From: Sparassis latifolia
Lineage: Eukaryota; Basidiomycota; Agaricomycetes; Polyporales; Sparassidaceae
Reading direction: 5' to 3'
DNA: 64,000 nt
Assembly: GCA_018466975.1 (NCBI GenBank)
Contig: CM031554.1
Coordinates: forward strand, 1,612,001-1,676,000
The position numbers were made by a program, and so were the translations under genes. Positions 1 to 11,581 of the stretch are shown here, piece after piece (the first letter of the stretch is position 1; every line of letters starts with the position of its first letter). Below the pieces are notes generated by a model. It worked only from the letters and a program-made list of their open reading frames with translations, was not told the DNA's origin and did no database searches.

Positions 1-866
1 ACCCATATGACTATTCCCCACTTCCCTCCCGCATAATCGCGACCGGCGCAGCCGCTAATTTCCCATCAATCGCGAACCTCGTTGGCGACGTCTTTAACAC
101 GCCCGTGCTTGTCCCTACAACACAAATTGACGCGGCCCAGGTCGTCCCGCACAGAAATGCACCTCCTGCCGGCTTTCCTGCGCGAGCGTCTCTCGGTGGC
201 GCGTACGTAGCGCGCTGGGTGTGGGGAAAGGAGAAGGGCACACCTGCCGGTACAGGGCGTGGAGGTTTTGAGGAGGAGGTGCGGCGGCTCCTTGCCAAAC
301 GGTGGGCTGCCACCGGCGGTGCACCCCTGCGGACAACAATCAACTCCACCGGATCGAGCAGCAAGGCGGGGAGCACCGCAGGGAGCGGCACGAGCACGCC
401 ATACGCGCACAGCACGCGCTCTGCGCTGGGCGCGACGATCCTCGTCGAGGAGGAAGAGGACGAGATCGAGGAAATGGAGAAGATGGGCAGCGGCGGCCTC
501 GGCGCGTTCGGGCTTAGTTCCGGCTTCGGCGAGGGCGAGCTTACCAGCAGGATGCGAACGGTCACGAGTTCGACGGCGGGCACCGCGATGAGCGGGAGCA
601 CGCTGGGCGACGCGCCGTCGACCGCGTTTACCACTCCTGACCTCAGTGGCCTCAGCGGCCCCGCGCCCAGCGCGACGCCCGAGGTAGCTACTCCCACTGC
701 ACCCACGGCGCTCGTGCCTGTCTTTGCGATGCCCACCTCTGAGGCAGAGCTGCAGCTCGGGCTAGCGAAGGTCGCGGAGCCGGACGTAGACGCGTTCATG
801 TCGTACGCGGCGATCGTGCCCGAGTACTGCCGACTCGAAGGAATGCTCATAAAAGCGATCGTCTGA
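1..866 (+). CDS. Xylulokinase (FGGY carbohydrate kinase), C-terminal part; 5' end outside window
   Basis: The reading frame is open from base 3 to the TGA at 864-866, about 287 residues, and the start lies upstream of the window. Near the left edge it reads IIATGAANFPSIANLVGDVF and then VPTTQIDAAQV, the adenine-binding and late FGGY_C segment of sugar kinases. It continues SLGGAYVARWVWG and ends with EPDVDAFMSYAAIVPEYCRL, the closing helix of xylulokinases. Family role: ATP-dependent phosphorylation of D-xylulose to xylulose 5-phosphate, in the cytosol, feeding the pentose phosphate pathway. The odd part is a Ser/Thr/Gly-rich and acidic insertion of about 130 residues (bases roughly 325-730) between two conserved helices. 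Glycerol kinase or another FGGY kinase is possible, but the C-terminal helix favours xylulokinase. Confidence 0.82.
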   Translation, partial: PYDYSPLPSRIIATGAAANFPSIANLVGDVFNTPVLVPTTQIDAAQVVPHRNAPPAGFPARASLGGAYVARWVWGKEKGTPAGTGRGGFEEEVRRLLAKRWAATGGAPLRTTINSTGSSSKAGSTAGSGTSTPYAHSTRSALGATILVEEEEDEIEEMEKMGSGGLGAFGLSSGFGEGELTSRMRTVTSSTAGTAMSGSTLGDAPSTAFTTPDLSGLSGPAPSATPEVATPTAPTALVPVFAMPTSEAELQLGLAKVAEPDVDAFMSYAAIVPEYCRLEGMLIKAIV

Positions 867-1562
867 GCGGTGCGATGGTTGCGTCGTGCGGACGCACTTG
901 CCCTAGCTCTGTCATGCTTTCGACACACTGCCCATGTTCCATGTCCGTGTCCACGCCCTCGCCGCTTGTGAAATCCTTGATATCTGTAGTGCATTCGTCT
1001 GGAGGACTCATCCAAAAGTTACGCAGCTCACGCCCACGCCCACGCCCCCGTTGTTTTTCGTTACTTATACCAAGTGTTGGATCTCAGGTTGTGACTCTTC
1101 GTGGTACCCGAGCATTTTTGGTAGTATAGATAGCATCCAGTTTACTTATACCCTGTATCCACGGGACTGGGGAATGCGCACGCGCTCCTTATAATCTGTC
1201 TGCGAAACAATGTTTGAGTGTGCAGTCGTACTTACTTTCCTGGCTCGAGGAACAGTTGTCAATGCCAAAAAAAAACTATTGGGTCGGGAAACCATCCGCC
1301 GCACTGGTAGATGGCTTGCAGACCAGCTCGCGAAGAAATTTCAGATGGTTGGACGGACCACAGGCACACGTGACGAACTGTTTCCGCGAACTGCTACGAA
1401 CGTTGGAATTTACTGTCAGTGACTCCGACTCACTGAGAACGGTTCTCTGGGCGACGTTTGGACTAGGAGGTCCTAGGAGGAACAAATCTAAAAGTAATTT
1501 AGAAGTCTCCAGGTCGGTGATCGAGCGTCTCGAGCTATCTCGACCATTCACAGCGAGTCAGC
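867..1562. other. Intergenic, no gene seen
   Basis: This stretch holds the 3' flank of the xylulokinase gene and the 5' flank of the F-box gene. Open frames here are under 125 codons, overlap on both strands and show no family motif. I see no repeat or RNA gene. Confidence 0.5.
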
Positions 1563-3407
1563 ATGGACTCCACAGAGCATATACTTGAGGATATGTCCCT
1601 CACGCAATTGGCGGAGACCTTGCTTGCCAAGGGTCAGAGACAAGCTAGATTTTTGAGGTTCGTTTGCTTCTGATCTTCACAAACGGCTCACTTCATGTTG
1701 AATTTCCAGCATAAGCTCAGTGAGTAATCCAGAAACCATCCATCTTTGCGAAACTCAATAGGGAAACCTCTGCAGATAACACAATTGATCACAACCGTTG
1801 AATCTTCCACGGAAATCCTTCGCAATTCAATGTCTCTGATCAACAGGCTTCCTCCCGATGTTCTCAGTATCGTCTTCCATCTCGTTCCAGACACTCCTGG
1901 GGTATTGGAACATGAGGTCTGGCAAGGCTGGAATGATCCTGCGTGGTCTCCTCGCTATGTGAAACCTGGGCCATACGTCAAGTTGACCCATGTATGCCGC
2001 CTTTGGCGTGATCTTGCACTCAGTCTGCCTACCATTTGGGCCAACATCGTTGATTCCTCTTCCGTTAATGTACCCATTGATGTTCTGGTACGACGATCCC
2101 GAACAGCACCCTTGAACGTCTATTTGAAGGACTTCCCTGGAGAGCAAGTTAGGAAGCTCTTGTCTTCCCCACACAACAATCGCATCCGGACCATCTGGTG
2201 GGAGGCGGAGTTCGACGAGTCTACCGAAGAACTCGTTGCTAGTTTGTCTGCTCCCAGTGTTGAATCTGTCACGCTTATATGCCCTCGAGCAGTCGATCAA
2301 TTTATGTCTTTTGAATCTATTCCGCTGTTGAACGGGCATATGCCTTGCATCAAGCAGTTGTGCCTGTCCAGCACGTGGTGGTTATCGACGAACAGCATGT
2401 CATCCCTCACACAGCTTCATATTGCCGTTTTTATGTGCACTGGGTTTTATTCTGAGGTCCTGTCTGTGCTTGACAAAACACCCAACCTCGTGGACTTGAT
2501 ATTGACCAACGTCTTGAGCATGTCCTACAGTGAACCTCCAATGATCTCACTCCCGAAGTTATGCAGGATCACGCTCAGCAGCAATGATGAATACCTAGAC
2601 AACTTGCCCAACATACTATCATGTCTCTCCGTTGCAGATACCACGGCACTACGGACAAATATATTCTCCTTCTTCGAGCCCGGAGCCTTCGACCTCCCTG
2701 CAGTGCAGACTATCACAAAGGTCTGCATCAAACGATTTCAATACTCCTATGAGCTTATGGCCACAGGAGAGCTCTCAGGAACATGTATTGATACAGATTA
2801 TGACGACTTCGATGAACTGGCGAAGTATATCATTCAGGCGCTACCATTGGCTAGGGTTCGGGAGTTGTGGGTCATAGAAAGGTTTGAGACAGCACCGTCA
2901 GGTGAAGGCCAAAAAGGCGAATATGACGAAGAAAGTGAAGAATATACTGAATACCACGAATGTGACAAAACAAATGTTGCCTCACTGCTGCCTCAGATGC
3001 CGATGCTAGAGGAGCTGGTGGTATTGGGGGAAAGGCTTCCGGCCATTATCAATGCGCTCCTGGAACCCAATGAGCCCTCGCAGACACCGCTCTCGCGCAG
3101 AGGTCTGACGGTGCGCATCATCATGCAGGACTCCAATGTGGATATCGCAGCCATCACAAGCCTTGTCGTGCGGCTGAAGGAGGTTGGCGTCAAATGCCTT
3201 GTCATTGGCTACCACCGTTTCTATACTGGCCCGCAGTTTGACAGTGCATACCTGGCAAATGAGTTCCAGTCGGTGGAGTTCGCATATCACGAAACGTTTC
3301 CGCGCATGGATCTACCTCCCGTGTGCACAACCAGCACACATCTCCACTGGCCTTCGTGGTTGGAGTCATGGTCCGACCTCGATGCACCATGCGGTCCATC
3401 GCCCTAG
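1563..3407 (+). CDS. F-box protein with LRR-like C-terminal region
   Basis: Two exons, 1563-1657 and 1733-3407, joined across a 75-nt GT-AG intron, encode 589 residues. The ATG at 1563 gives a short helical leader ending in GQRQARFLR. The acceptor at 1732 is the one that keeps frame with the long exon; nearer acceptors at 1709 and 1720 run into stops. Residues about 85-140 hold the F-box (INRLPPDVLSIVFHLV, then THVCRLWRDLALSLPTIWAN). The rest has irregular Leu-rich segments ending at the TAG at 3405-3407. F-box proteins recruit substrates to SCF (Skp1-cullin-F-box) ubiquitin ligases. Agaricomycetes carry very large, fast-evolving families of this type, so the substrate cannot be inferred. A second member lies at 61014-62690 in this window. 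Confidence 0.85.
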
Positions 3408-5514
3408 GTCCAGTCTGCGTATATGGGTGAGGGAAGATTTAGAGACATTCCCTGAGCATAGACATCGATAGTGGAGTTCGACGTAAGTTTCATTGCAAGC
3501 TTACCACATTAGCGGGGGCTTACTTTTACTCTAAAGGTCCTACATCATGTGCTGTTGGGTTTTCTCACAATCCATTTCCACCTCGGGCCTTACCAAATAG
3601 AGTCTTTGATATATTGGAATCACTCTAGCGTTGGTTTTTGCGATGGTCGTGCATGAGCATGTTGGTTAGACTTCCAAACCTGGCTACATCGAGCCTTCGT
3701 CGTGAAAAAAAAGGCTGGCAGGACAACACATAACATATATCATCCACCGAAGGGGTGTTTGAGTAGACATCGATATCAATCAATCCAACAGACAAGCCTG
3801 AGACGTACAACACGGGAGTCCGACAGAGGCCCATGTATCTGCCTCTCGACATATTTTTTCGTGTATTTCTTTCCCGGTTGCATGCGTAGTCAACTAGTCA
3901 CCGCTGGAATCCGCTAATTCCGGGTCGTCCACACGCCACTCCAGATCGAAACTATAGACTCGGACACGTACCGTCGGTAGTGATCTGACATCTGTGGTGG
4001 CTATGCTCCAGCTTAAAGTCTCTCTTCGGACACCTTGGCGATTAACCAAATCTCCCTCCGGCCTCTGGTAAGATCATATCGTTGTTTTGAATAGTGCTGA
4101 GTCTTTTGCGCAGTACCGGCGAGGTGGCAATTCCGCATGGTTGACCAAAGGCCCGTTTTGAAGCGCGCAGCGCGTCTCAGAGTTTTCATGACATCTCGCG
4201 CTTCGTAAACGGTGCGACTGACCTTCGGGCTCTCCGCTCAAATGACAAAACGCGGCGACTTGACCATCCGCCGTGCTCCCTTGAAAAATACCAACGTAAG
4301 ACACGGTGTGGCATCCCGTAACTGAAAGATACGCACCTGCGCGAGTTATGGCAACAATAATCAGTGAAATTCAACAAAGAGGCGATCTGGCTCTGCTGCA
4401 AGGGACGGTTGAGACCCGGGAGGGCATCGTGCACATAGCCTATCTCTCGCATCCGGGAGCTTCGGGCCCGAGCCACAAGCACTGTGGAAATTACTGAAAA
4501 TCAAGGGAAATTGGCTGCAAGGAATTGGAAGAAACCGGAGGTCGCGACGATGGAATATCAGGTTCGTGATCACAATCACAATTTTCAATCGCGAGGTGCG
4601 TCCGTGAAGTAGAAACTTCGCTCGAACTACGCTGGTCACGTGCTGATAGTTCACATCAAAACAACTCCGAGGCAACATCTGGCTAGGAAGTTTGGACGAA
4701 CCTTCATCTTGCCTTCATCTGTTGCTCATGTTTGCATGGTCCTCCATATCGTCAACGATCCTAAGTCCATGTCCGACCCAGACAGATTTTTCGCTTGCAT
4801 TGGCGCCCTCTGAAGACGAAACGATCGAGCCACTGCGGCGGAGCTATCGAGGTGAATTGCAGGATGCCTATCTATGAGTCCCCTGCAGGCGTTTCGGACT
4901 GGCATAAGCGGAACTCTGTGCACTTGTCAGCGCTGGACGAGAGATGAGATATGCCAACGTGACACAATACACTTCTTTTCTGCAGAGATGCTAACTGTGG
5001 CGCGTCCTAGTATGTATCTTCTTGTTGTTGTTGCTGTCTCGAAGCTGATAAACCGACGGACAGCCTGAGAATTGTAGACGACAGGGAAGTCGTTTGGACT
5101 GAAGTCGGGGACGATACGCAAGCGAGGTCCAGCGGGACCAGCGGCATCCTCCTACCCCTCACATTCGAAGCGACGCCTCTCCGTCCCCGCTTCGAGTTCC
5201 TGCTTGCGTTGACTGAAGCAACTGAATTCGGCCTTAGCATGCAAAGGTCAAGGATCTAATCAGGTCGCTTAGATAGATTCTCGCTTAGATCTCGCTTATC
5301 TCCCACGGCATGTGAATGATCGCTAGTCACTTGATCATCCAATTCCTTATCTCAATTCGTTTCGCAGGTACGACCGAGTCTGGGCGGCTGCTTCGCGCAT
5401 TTAAGCTGCAGCTTTTGCAGCGTTCAAAGTAAGTCGTGAGACGCCTGTTTGCTCCCTGCACACCAACCATACTGAAGCCCACCTTCTTGAAGTCATTTCG
5501 TGGATATTTCTGCC
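3408..5514. other. Long intergenic stretch, no supported gene
   Basis: About 2.1 kb between the F-box gene and the amine oxidase gene. Open frames are short (up to about 105 codons), overlap on both strands and cannot be joined by plausible introns into a recognisable protein. The last 100-200 bases are the amine oxidase promoter and 5' UTR. No clear repeat was seen. Confidence 0.45.
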
Positions 5515-8331
5515 ATGGCCTCCACAAATCTTGCTCCTAGCACCGCGACGACCGTCCAGGACACGATCTCTGCGAAACCGTCAACTTTTCAGCATCCACT
5601 CGATCCTTTGACGCCTGATGAGGTACGAATGGCCGCTACTTTTCTGCACCTACCATGTCGCTGATCAACACCGGGAAACACAGATCATCGCTGTTTCTCT
5701 TAGTGTTCGCCGTTACGCCGCCGCGAAGACGCAGGTTAAGGCTTTGAGGTTCATCACAAATACTCTCGTGCCACCGCCGAAGAAGGTGGTGCTTGCGTAT
5801 CTCGGGATTCCTCTAAATCCGGGTGAGAAGCCACAACCTCTCAGCGAGATTGTGCGGAAGGCGGAAGTCGACGTGAGCATCGATACCTTCTGCATCTCGA
5901 TCATACATTGATGCAACTGAACAACAGTTCATTGACGCTGTCACGGGGTACGTGTTGAATTCTGTTGATATCTCGTAATGCAGGAAGTGCTCAGTGCTCT
6001 CATAGCGATGCGTACAACTCTCTCATTGTGCTGAAGGACGCAGAGTGGGAAGTAGAGTCAATAGAAAAGCTTCCCGAAGGAGTGCAACCGCAGATCTCCG
6101 TGGAAGAGCTGCTGCTGTGCGAGAATATCATACGCGAGGATGCGCGCGTGCAGAAGCTCGCCGCCGATGTCGGTTCGTGTCCTTATCCGTGTGATCGGTG
6201 TCGCGCTCATACGTCGCGACGCGTGCAGGTATCAAGCCTGAACAGCTGTTCGCGGATGGCTGGGCGATCGGCTACGACGACCGATTCCCAAGAACCAGCG
6301 CATCCAGCAGGCGCTGTTGTTCGCCCGATCGTCCCAGCATGATAACCTGTATGCCCACCCCATAGTGAATCATTTTAGCCTCGCGCACATGTACAGCTTG
6401 AATTTGCATTGGCTAACGTTCGATGCAGGACTTTATACCAGTGATAGACTCGATTTCGAAAAAGTTATTCACATCGATTTCCCGCCGCGCTACCTTCCCA
6501 AGGCATCCCCGAACTCGATCTTCAAGAAGCATGGCATGGATGTCGAGCTCTCCTGTGCAGGCACTGCCCCTCCCCCGCTCACCGAGGATGCCGAGGCTGC
6601 CGCGGGCCGTGAGCGGATACCTCCCCCCAGTGCGCCGTGCAATTTCTTGCCCGACCTCATTGCGGAAGAGCCTGGCAAGGAGTTCAAGGTCCGCGACGAT
6701 GTCAAGCCGCTCCACGTTGTGCAGCCCGAGGGTGTCAGCTTCAAGATGGACGGACACGTGCTGGAGTGGCAAAAGTGGAAGATGCACATTGGTAAGGACG
6801 ACGTTTCATATTTTGTGTCTGCGTGCGCGACTGACCGATCCCTGCAGCCTTCCATCATCGCGAGGGCATCGCGTTGTCGACGATCACTTACAATGACGAT
6901 GGGGAGGTGCGCCCTGTATTCTACCGGCTCTCACTTGCCGAGATGGTCGTGCCCTATGGTGCGCCTGACCACCCACACCCGCGGAAACATGCCTTCGATA
7001 CGTAAGCGACCGCGTTATACTCCCTTGGAGCTGCCCCTGACCATTTTTTCCAGCGGTGAATATGGTATGGGAACCATGGCCAACGAGCTCGCGCTTGGCT
7101 GCGATTGCCTCGGGCAGATCCACTATCTCGTACGTCCATACATTTCGTCAGGAGAGAATTAATGCCTTATGTGACACGCATAGCCTGGAACGTACGTCGC
7201 TCATGATGGTACGGCGGTCATCGTCAAGAACGTCATCTGCATTCATGAGGAGGACGCTGGACTGTTGTGGAAGCATACGGACTTCCGTGTCGGCGGTCGC
7301 TCGCATGCCGTCCGCAGCCGCAGGCTGGTGGTCAGCATGATCTGCACGCTTGCGAACTATGGTGAGCGCTCCGGTCCTCCTTACGCGCAGCTGTTTGCTG
7401 ACCTCCCTATCAGAGTACATCTTCAACTACCTATTCTACCAAGACGGCAACATCGAGCTCGAGGTGCGCCTGACAGGTATCCTGCAAGTCTATGTCACGC
7501 CAGACGACGAGCCGACCGCGTTCGGTGTGAAGCTCGCTAAAGGGATCAATGCGCACTTCCACCAGCACCTTTTCTCTGTCCGGGTGGACCCCATGGTCGA
7601 CGGGCTGCACAACACCGTGGTCGAGACGGACATCGTCCCGCTTCCGGATGCACCAACTGGCTCCGTGGCTAACCACGCGGGCAACGCGTTCATCACGCAG
7701 AGCAAACCCGTCAAGGTGCAAAGCGAGGGTGGGCGCGAGATCGGGTTTGCCACAGATCGCCGCTGGGCGATCACCAACCCGAAGCGCGTACACCCCGCGT
7801 CGGGTAAGAACGTGGCGTACACCATCACCGGGCTCCGTGGCGCGACGGCTCCGATGATGGCGCGCGAGGACAGCTGGGTCGCGAAGCGTTCGATTTTCCC
7901 CAAGCGCCCGCTGTGGGTCGTAAAGGACAAGGAGGATGCGAGGGGATCGACGCGGATGTGGCCGTCGGGTAAGTATATGCCGCAGACCAGAGATGAGCCA
8001 GAGAACTCGTTGGCGAAGTGGGTGCAGGGCGAGGAAAGCCTTGTCGAAGAGGACCTCGTGCTGTTCCTCACCGTGGGTGCGTTCTTCCATGCTCATGGTC
8101 ATGTGTGCGCCGCTTACTCTTGACTCTGCGGTTGCGATAGGTATCACGCACATCCCGAGACCAGAGGATTGGCCCGTCATGCCCGTTGAGCACATCCGTT
8201 TACTCTTCAGGCCGACAAATTTCTTCACGGTGAATCCCGGTTTGGATGTACCCGGGGCAAATGACAAGCGCAGTGTTGCGGCGTTCTCCTCCGAGGGAAA
8301 CGGTCAGAATGGTCATGCCTGCCATTGCTGA
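5515..8331 (+). CDS. Copper amine oxidase (primary amine oxidase), with two apparent 1-nt frame breaks
   Basis: Eleven exons: 5515-5622, 5684-5872, 5928-5947, 6006-6172, 6229-6364, 6429-6791, 6848-7001, 7054-7129, 7184-7361, 7414-8076, 8141-8331. They encode about 748 residues if two breaks are bridged. The enzyme oxidises primary amines to aldehydes, releasing NH3 and H2O2, using Cu(II) and a topaquinone made from its own Tyr. Seen: topaquinone site TLANYEY (split by the intron at 7362-7413), catalytic-base region FDTGEYGMG, copper ligands in NAHFHQHLF, and the third His region in [13 protein letters not shown]. There is no obvious signal peptide, as in intracellular or peroxisomal fungal amine oxidases. 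Breaks: near 6287 (YDDRFP then KNQRIQQ needs one extra base) and at 6459-6463 (SISKK then VIHIDFP needs one extra base). Both sit in short homopolymers (C3, A5), so base-calling deletions are as likely as a real pseudogene. Confidence 0.9.
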
Positions 8332-10366
8332 TCGTGTTCGGGAGTATTGATCACCTGGAGCACTTAGCACTAGATGGCACGCGATGTGAAGCACTAAACC
8401 AAATGTAAGATCGTAGAGCACACGCATTGTACTCGCGCATGTACGTCTGTATCTCCAATAGAAGATTCAGATAGACGTTGGATAGAGTAGGACGTCTCGG
8501 ACGATCTGATGGTGCGCGGACATTCATTCACATCTCGGAACCTTGAGATTCAGCATCGGTAGTCGTAATTTCATGGGAAAACGCACGCGCGCCCGTCGTA
8601 GAGCGTCGATGTGGGCGGACATTCTTTACTCACGACCACTCGACGAGAATTTTTGCGAGTCCGGTCGTTCTCCATCTAGATTGCTCTCCACGTAAAGTTG
8701 ACAACTCCGAGTCAAGCGGTGTTTTTACAAGTACAAACTCCTGATGCAGGATTGGACGGTGCGCGAACTGAGCTGAACTCGCAGTTTCTCTACAGTCGCC
8801 GACGCTACAGCCGCGTCGCTACTCGCGACCAGACCCATAGCAGAGGCCTCAGGTCTTGATCCTTGCGGAAGCTCGGAGGCACAAAAATGGATCGAGATGG
8901 AACGCTCATCACGAGGCGCCGCGGGCCCTTCCTCTCGTGACGCGACACCTCTCACCACCAAGGAGTGCGGCTGGTGGTATCCTGTATCGTCGACACCGAA
9001 GTTGACAGACGCTAGAGTATGGCACACATAACCAAAGCTAGAAGCACTGTTGTAAGGTCCACAACGCAGGATGAAGCCCACAGTTACTGTCGGCCGGAGC
9101 CGTGGCCTATGCAGCTGATCTCGAGGGACGGACGGGCCAAATGCGTCGGTCAGCGCGCGTCTTAGATCTGCTGGGGGCTTAGAGCGGTGCCGGAGAACCT
9201 CGACGACGGAGGAAGAACAGTCAGGAAAACGAAGAACAGGTGAGCGACGAGAATAGCATCACGCCATCAGCCACCAGCGATGCAAATCGAATATTGCCAC
9301 CGCCCGCATTCACATTCGTGCCGTGCATTCAGCGAAGAAGCTCCGGGTGTAGTAGAACAGCTGACGGCGTTCTGACACGACTGGCTGACTGTTTGCAACG
9401 ATAACACGAGAATGTGCTGTATGCCTCTGCTCGAGCTGGACTAGGCCATGAAATCCACCTAAACGGACAATTATGACTGTCGCAAACAATCATGATATCA
9501 CGGTCGTGCAAGAAGCTCGATGGCCATCGACGCATGGAAGGCCCCAGTAAAATGAGAATTGAACTCACTGTGAATGTCCGTAGATGCAATGGTGACGACA
9601 TTGAAACTCTAGGCTGGAGAAGGTTAACGCTTATGACTGATAACTCAGCAAGCACGATGGTACGATGATTGGACAATGAAGATGTGTCTGTGCGACATAC
9701 ACGAGCGAGTTGCCGGAGCTATGCCGCGGCTTCCCCGGATCGGTCACGAGAGTGTCCAGAGAGACTCGTCGGCGGAACCACCGGCCACCAAGACCAAGGC
9801 AAATGGCGAGGTCGGCAGATAGCTGCGGACTGGGAGAGACGTGCGAACCCACGAAGAGGCACATTAACACAGGCTGATTGCCGAATGGACCAGAGGGAAG
9901 CGTTTGAGGTCGAGCAGTGCACATCTCATGAATATGGAACTTCACATCGTCGTTCGCTAACCCAAGGTAATAGCCAAACAAAGAAGTATGATGTCTGCCT
10001 GCACCCAGTATTCCGTTCTAGGCAGCCCAATAGCTCTGGCGCGGCCTGCCTGGAGACTTCGAGCAGAGCGAGGAGGTAACTCGAGACACGGAAATAGCCT
10101 GAAGGGTTGTCAGATATATCAAGGGAGAGCAGATGCCAAGCATGATAAAACAACCACTCTTTACGGCACAAGCTGAACTCACTTGAGAAAATCCCACAGC
10201 GACTGATGGCGTAGGGAACACGTCTGTGCAGGTATGTGTGTATAAACGGAATGTCTGGACAGAAACAGTGGAAACACAAACCTTCTCCCCGTGCAATCGT
10301 GTGCTACGATATAGCTGATAAGCCTCGCCGCAAACCTGCGTACGCCACCCGGTAGATGATTCTTCC
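8332..10366. other. Intergenic, with a coding-like minus-strand remnant
   Basis: About 2 kb between the amine oxidase and LTO1 genes. On the minus strand an open frame at 8725-9081 (ending SSRTVQSCIRSLYL) and short hydrophobic segments further upstream (for example LICLGLGG-type stretches around 9700-9980) look faintly like an eroded membrane-protein gene. I could not build a continuous exon chain, and no family is recognised, so no gene is called. Confidence 0.3.
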
Positions 10367-11015
10367 TCAGAAAGTAAGTTCCCCTGAGGGTGTTTTATCA
10401 TCAGCCTGCAACGACCACACGTTCCTCTTCCCATCTGGACTGGCATCTTCCGTTATGGAAACAGACTCGCTCGTTTCCTCTTGGGAGACGGATGATCCAC
10501 CAGCCCGGAGCGTTGGCCGCACACCCAGAGTGGCGCAGAGCGCTTTGTAACGAGACCGGATCTGGCGGAAGAGCTTCGGAATGTCCAGGTCAGAAGCCTC
10601 TCCTGCGGAAGGGTTCACTCGCGGGAACTGGGCGATCAGCTCGAGCAGGTGTCGGATATGGTGGGCTGTCCGGCTGCACATCGATGGCGAACAGGCCTGG
10701 TCAGGACGCAGCCCATGCGTGAAGAAGTAGAGCTTACTCGTCGCGTGCACCTCGATGTTGGTAAAGGGCCTGCCACATCGTCGCGAAACCCTCGTAAAAT
10801 CCGAGTTCCTCCCACATCTCGAAACCTTTCTCCCTTCCCAGAGCTCTTCCTTCGATCGAACCGTGGATACGGCCATGGGCAAAGCCGTCCGTGAACCCAT
10901 GTTCATAAAAGCTTGGGAAATGATATATGAACGCGAGACCCTCGCACGCCCAGGGAGAGGAAACCCAAACCTACGTTTGCTCGACGTTCACGAGAGCCTC
11001 CAAATCAAAGTCCAT
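10367..11015 (-). CDS. LTO1: LTO1/Yae1-type deca-GX3 protein (ORAOV1 homologue)
   Basis: Three exons on the minus strand, 11015-10975, 10911-10738 and 10673-10367, encode 173 residues. The protein begins MDFDLEALVNVEQTFYEHGF and continues through spaced glycines (HGFTDGFAHGRIHGSIEG, then GREKGFEMWEELGF), the deca-GX3 pattern of the Yae1/Lto1 family. Known role: Lto1 and Yae1 form the adaptor that hands the cytosolic Fe-S assembly machinery to the ABC protein Rli1/ABCE1, needed for ribosome recycling and 60S biogenesis. The C-terminal half (HHIRHLLELIAQFP onward) is less conserved and ends at the stop at 10367-10369. The intron 2 acceptor is set by frame: the downstream CAG at 10674-10676 works, the nearer one does not. 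Yae1 itself is the alternative, but the LEALVNVEQTFY opening fits Lto1 better. Confidence 0.8.
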
Positions 11016-11581
11016 AGCGACCGCCGGCAGTTACTTACGCGGGTAGCTAGTGTATAACGTCCGAGACTGTCCTTGTTCAGGTCAGAACTTAGTCCAAGCG
11101 TGGACTGATCTTGAAGAGGTTGCGGTTTCTAGAAAGTGGTTTCTACAAAAAGATGGGACTGTAGGTTTGTGGAAAATGGCCCGCGGAGTCCGAACCTCAA
11201 AATGGAGTTTCAAACTTTCTCAGCGGCAAACGTCTGCAAACCATTGAGTTTACGTTCCAGCCAAAGTCCCGAAGACCTCTCCATACTCATGCATCATGTC
11301 CTAGATATGCTTTCATGGAATCCGAATCCGCCTGCGCGTTCCACGCCTTCGCCACCCGCCGCCGAAGCGCCAGAACGTGCCAACCGTTGAATTGACCGAT
11401 CGAGACCTATCAATTATCGGACACGGATCAGTGCCACGCCACCGTGATGGTGCGCTGCGAAGTACAAGTAATCCGACAGCTATGTCTGTGTATAGTCAAC
11501 GAGCGAGGGTATCCTATGTATACAATGCAGCAGAAGACGCGAAGCAGCGAACGAAGTAATATCGGTGCCAGCCCGGTAACG
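11016..11581. other. Intergenic between LTO1 and the Whi2-like gene
   Basis: Holds the LTO1 promoter and the 3' flank of the Whi2-like gene; both are transcribed leftwards. Nothing else is supported. Confidence 0.5.

Noticed and set aside
11..1015. A 334-codon open frame on the minus strand
   Set aside because: It is antisense to the xylulokinase gene, is Arg/Ser/Pro-rich with no motif, and follows from the GC-rich codon bias of the real gene.
7431..8267. A 278-codon minus-strand open frame
   Set aside because: Antisense shadow of the large amine oxidase exon, which carries clear catalytic motifs on the plus strand.
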